Of a stretch of 15,184 nt of DNA, positions 13,608 to 15,184 are shown one piece after another. The notes under the pieces were generated by a model. That model was not told the DNA's origin. It made no database searches and saw nothing but the letters and a program-made list of their open reading frames with translations. Each line of letters starts with the position of its first letter. Positions within the stretch are counted from its first letter, which is position 1. The stretch is from JBAXTE01 sp964653595. GTDB taxonomy: Bacteria > Bacteroidota > Bacteroidia > Bacteroidales > WCHB1-69. The stretch lies in the NCBI GenBank assembly GCA_964653595.1, contig CAZZHH010000073.1, positions 1 to 15,184 on the forward strand. The letters are read 5' to 3'. A program made the position numbers and the translations under genes.

Positions 13608-14933
13608 ATGAAAATTGATAATTCTTATCTTAACAGGGATATTGACACCAAACTAATGGAGTGGAAAAATGATGCTGATAAAAAGCCTCTTTTAATCCGA
13701 GGAGCGAGACAAGTTGGCAAATCCACAGCAATAAAAAAGCTTGGGACATCTTTTGAAAACTACCTGGAAGTTAATTTTGAAATTGATAAAGATGTAGCAT
13801 CATTCTTTGAACATTCATTAGATCCTATAGCTATATGTAGTAAACTATCAGTCTACTATAATGTTCCCATTGTTGCAGACAAGACATTGTTGTTTTTTGA
13901 TGAGATTCAGTCATGTGTTTCCGCAATTTCCTCCCTTCGTTTTTTTTATGAAAAATATCCTGAATTGCATGTAGTTGCAGCAGGGTCTTTGCTCGAATTT
14001 ACGTTAAACGAGATCCCATCTTTTGGCGTTGGAAGAATCCGCTCCATCTTTTTATACCCATTTTCCTTTGATGAATTTTTACAGGCAAACGGAGAATCCA
14101 CTTTAATTAAAGTGAAACAAGATGCGGATTGGGAAAATCCAATTCTTGAACCATTTCACAATAAACTGATAGATTACCTTAAAACATTCTTGATTATTGG
14201 CGGATTGCCCGAAGTGGTGCAAACGTATGTGAAAACCAAAGACTTCATCGCTTGTAACCAAGTGCGCAAAGATCTTGTAATTACGTATATCGATGATTTT
14301 GCAAAATACAAAAATAGGGTAAATACAACAAATTTATCGGCCGTTTTTAATGCTGTAGCTAAAAATACCGGTCAAAAGTTTATCTATTCCCGTGCTTCAG
14401 AGCATATGTACATCCAGCAGGTAAGAGAAGCATTGGAATTACTGACTATGGCAGGTATTATAATTCCAGTTACCCATACTGCCGCAAATGGGATTCCATT
14501 GGGGGCAGAAATAAAAGTTAAAACTCGTAAATATATGCCCTTTGACACAGGAATTTGTTTGCAATTACTCAATCTTAAAGTCTCTGATTTTATTGCAGCT
14601 AAAGAATTCTCAGTAATAAATAAAGGATATATTGCAGAAGTCTTTGCAGGCTTGGAATTGTTGAAATATAGTGATTGTCATAGTCGCAACAATTTATATT
14701 ATTGGCAAAGAGAGGAGAAATCTGGAAATGCAGAAGTGGATTATCTAATTCAGCAACAACAAAACATCATCCCAATAGAGATAAAATCCGGCACCAAAGG
14801 CAGTATGCAAAGTCTTCACTATTTTATGGAAAAGAAAAACATAACCAGAGGAATCCGTTCTTCATTGGAAAACTTTGGAAAATTTGATGATATTGAAGTG
14901 CTTCCTCTTTATGCATTGTCTAATTTGTTTTGA
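13608..14933 (+). CDS. ATPase with C-terminal DUF4143 domain
   Basis: The 441-residue product has an AAA-type P-loop domain: Walker A GARQVGKST (32-40), Walker B LLFFDEIQ (94-101), AAGSLLEF (124-131, sensor-like), FSFDEFL (152-158) and GGLPEVVQ (198-205). The C-terminal DUF4143 region (about 215-435) carries KGYIAEVFAGLELL (339-352) and YYWQREEKSGNAEVDYLI (364-381), then IPIEIKSG (388-395). The E376-x-D378 and E391-x-K393 residues match the nuclease-like (PD-(D/E)xK-type) fold described for this domain. The family is widespread and often multicopy in Bacteroidota and archaea, and its cellular role is not settled. It is divergent from a WYL regulator and preceded by the 33-bp repeats. No membrane segment or signal peptide is seen. 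Confidence 0.92.
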   Translation: MKIDNSYLNRDIDTKLMEWKNDADKKPLLIRGARQVGKSTAIKKLGTSFENYLEVNFEIDKDVASFFEHSLDPIAICSKLSVYYNVPIVADKTLLFFDEIQSCVSAISSLRFFYEKYPELHVVAAGSLLEFTLNEIPSFGVGRIRSIFLYPFSFDEFLQANGESTLIKVKQDADWENPILEPFHNKLIDYLKTFLIIGGLPEVVQTYVKTKDFIACNQVRKDLVITYIDDFAKYKNRVNTTNLSAVFNAVAKNTGQKFIYSRASEHMYIQQVREALELLTMAGIIIPVTHTAANGIPLGAEIKVKTRKYMPFDTGICLQLLNLKVSDFIAAKEFSVINKGYIAEVFAGLELLKYSDCHSRNNLYYWQREEKSGNAEVDYLIQQQQNIIPIEIKSGTKGSMQSLHYFMEKKNITRGIRSSLENFGKFDDIEVLPLYALSNLF

Positions 14934-14950
14934 AATCCTTTCGTCTGTTT

Positions 14951-15184
14951 TTTTACCACATAGGACACATTGAAAATTGAACCATTAAGAAATCAAGGAG
15001 CCCCTTAATGACCTTAATGTGTATTTCGGTTGAGGCTAAAAGCTGGCGGGCATTTCGGAGCACGTCACTGTCAACCTGCGATAAAGTTAATAAGTTGAAC
15101 TGCCCTTCAAATTAGCACTTTCTGCCCGCTTGATTTTAGCCTTTGTTGAACTAAATCCCGCTAAGCGGGATAGCTCTCTACAAA
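14951..15184. repeat. Repeat-like structured block at the right edge
   Basis: After the ATPase stop and a T run, the DNA becomes GC-richer and loses coding signal in all frames. CATTAAG/CTTAATG (14983-14989, 15003-15009) is a small inverted repeat. AGGCTAAAAGCTGGCGGGCA (15033-15052) pairs with the arm at 15123-15142 at 16 of 20 positions across a 70-nt core. Inside is a small hairpin TTGAA-CTGCCC-TTCAA (15095-15110). ATCCCGC-TAA-GCGGGAT (15155-15171) is a perfect palindrome. GTTGAACT occurs at 15094 and 15145. This could be an end of a mobile element, a REP-like repeat or a structured RNA; the rest lies outside the window. Confidence 0.55.

Noticed and set aside
14934..15184. tRNA or complete transposase at the right end
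   Set aside because: No cloverleaf, CCA-type acceptor stem or long open frame is present; only inverted repeats are visible.

Overview
The window looks like chromosomal DNA from a member of the Bacteroidota, most likely Bacteroidales or a close relative. It is AT-rich. Several promoters fit the Bacteroidota pattern (TTTG-like -33 element, TAnnTTTG -7 element). Shine-Dalgarno sites are mostly weak, secreted proteins tend to be cleaved just before a glutamine (..AQ), and the protein families are typical of the phylum. The species cannot be named from the sequence.

Layout. From 1 to 313 lies AT-rich, non-coding DNA with a probable leftward promoter at the very edge. Next comes a rightward group: sufS (314-1534, cysteine desulfurase), a small outer-membrane beta-barrel protein (1767-2369) and ubiX (2372-2935, flavin prenyltransferase, 2 bp after the barrel gene). 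A 270-bp spacer with several promoter-like motifs precedes a small TPR-like protein (3206-3622), which converges on ruvB (3674-4702, minus strand). Divergent from ruvB is a two-gene unit: a tandem universal-stress protein (4887-5717) overlapping by one base a secreted SPOR-domain protein (5717-6136). An OmpA/TPR lipoprotein with a near-consensus promoter follows (6238-8031) and ends in a clear UUCG terminator. A secreted S41 C-terminal processing protease (8344-10101) and a lipoprotein gluzincin peptidase of the M2/M3 type (10117-11814) form a protease operon ending in a hairpin-rich 3' region and a second UUCG terminator.

The right-hand third is more accessory. A 650-bp intergenic stretch carries a structured repeat. 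A WYL-domain regulator (12467-13360, minus) is divergent from a DUF4143-type ATPase (13608-14933, plus). The spacer between these two holds three tandem direct repeats with an exact 33-bp period, the last of which runs into the ATPase promoter. The window ends in a GC-richer, repeat-like block (about 14951-15184) with a long inverted repeat and a perfect short palindrome, possibly the edge of a mobile or structured-RNA element.

Most genes are housekeeping or cell-envelope functions: Fe-S sulfur supply, prenyl-FMN, Holliday-junction branch migration, stress, envelope proteolysis. The most unusual content is non-coding. Two copies of one double-hairpin repeat family (1584-1671 and 12059-12149) have stem sequences that differ but still pair, and each sits beside a short-period tandem repeat. 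The other points of interest are the 33-bp phased repeats between the WYL and DUF4143 genes and the structured block at the right end. I see no CRISPR array, tRNA, rRNA or complete transposase.
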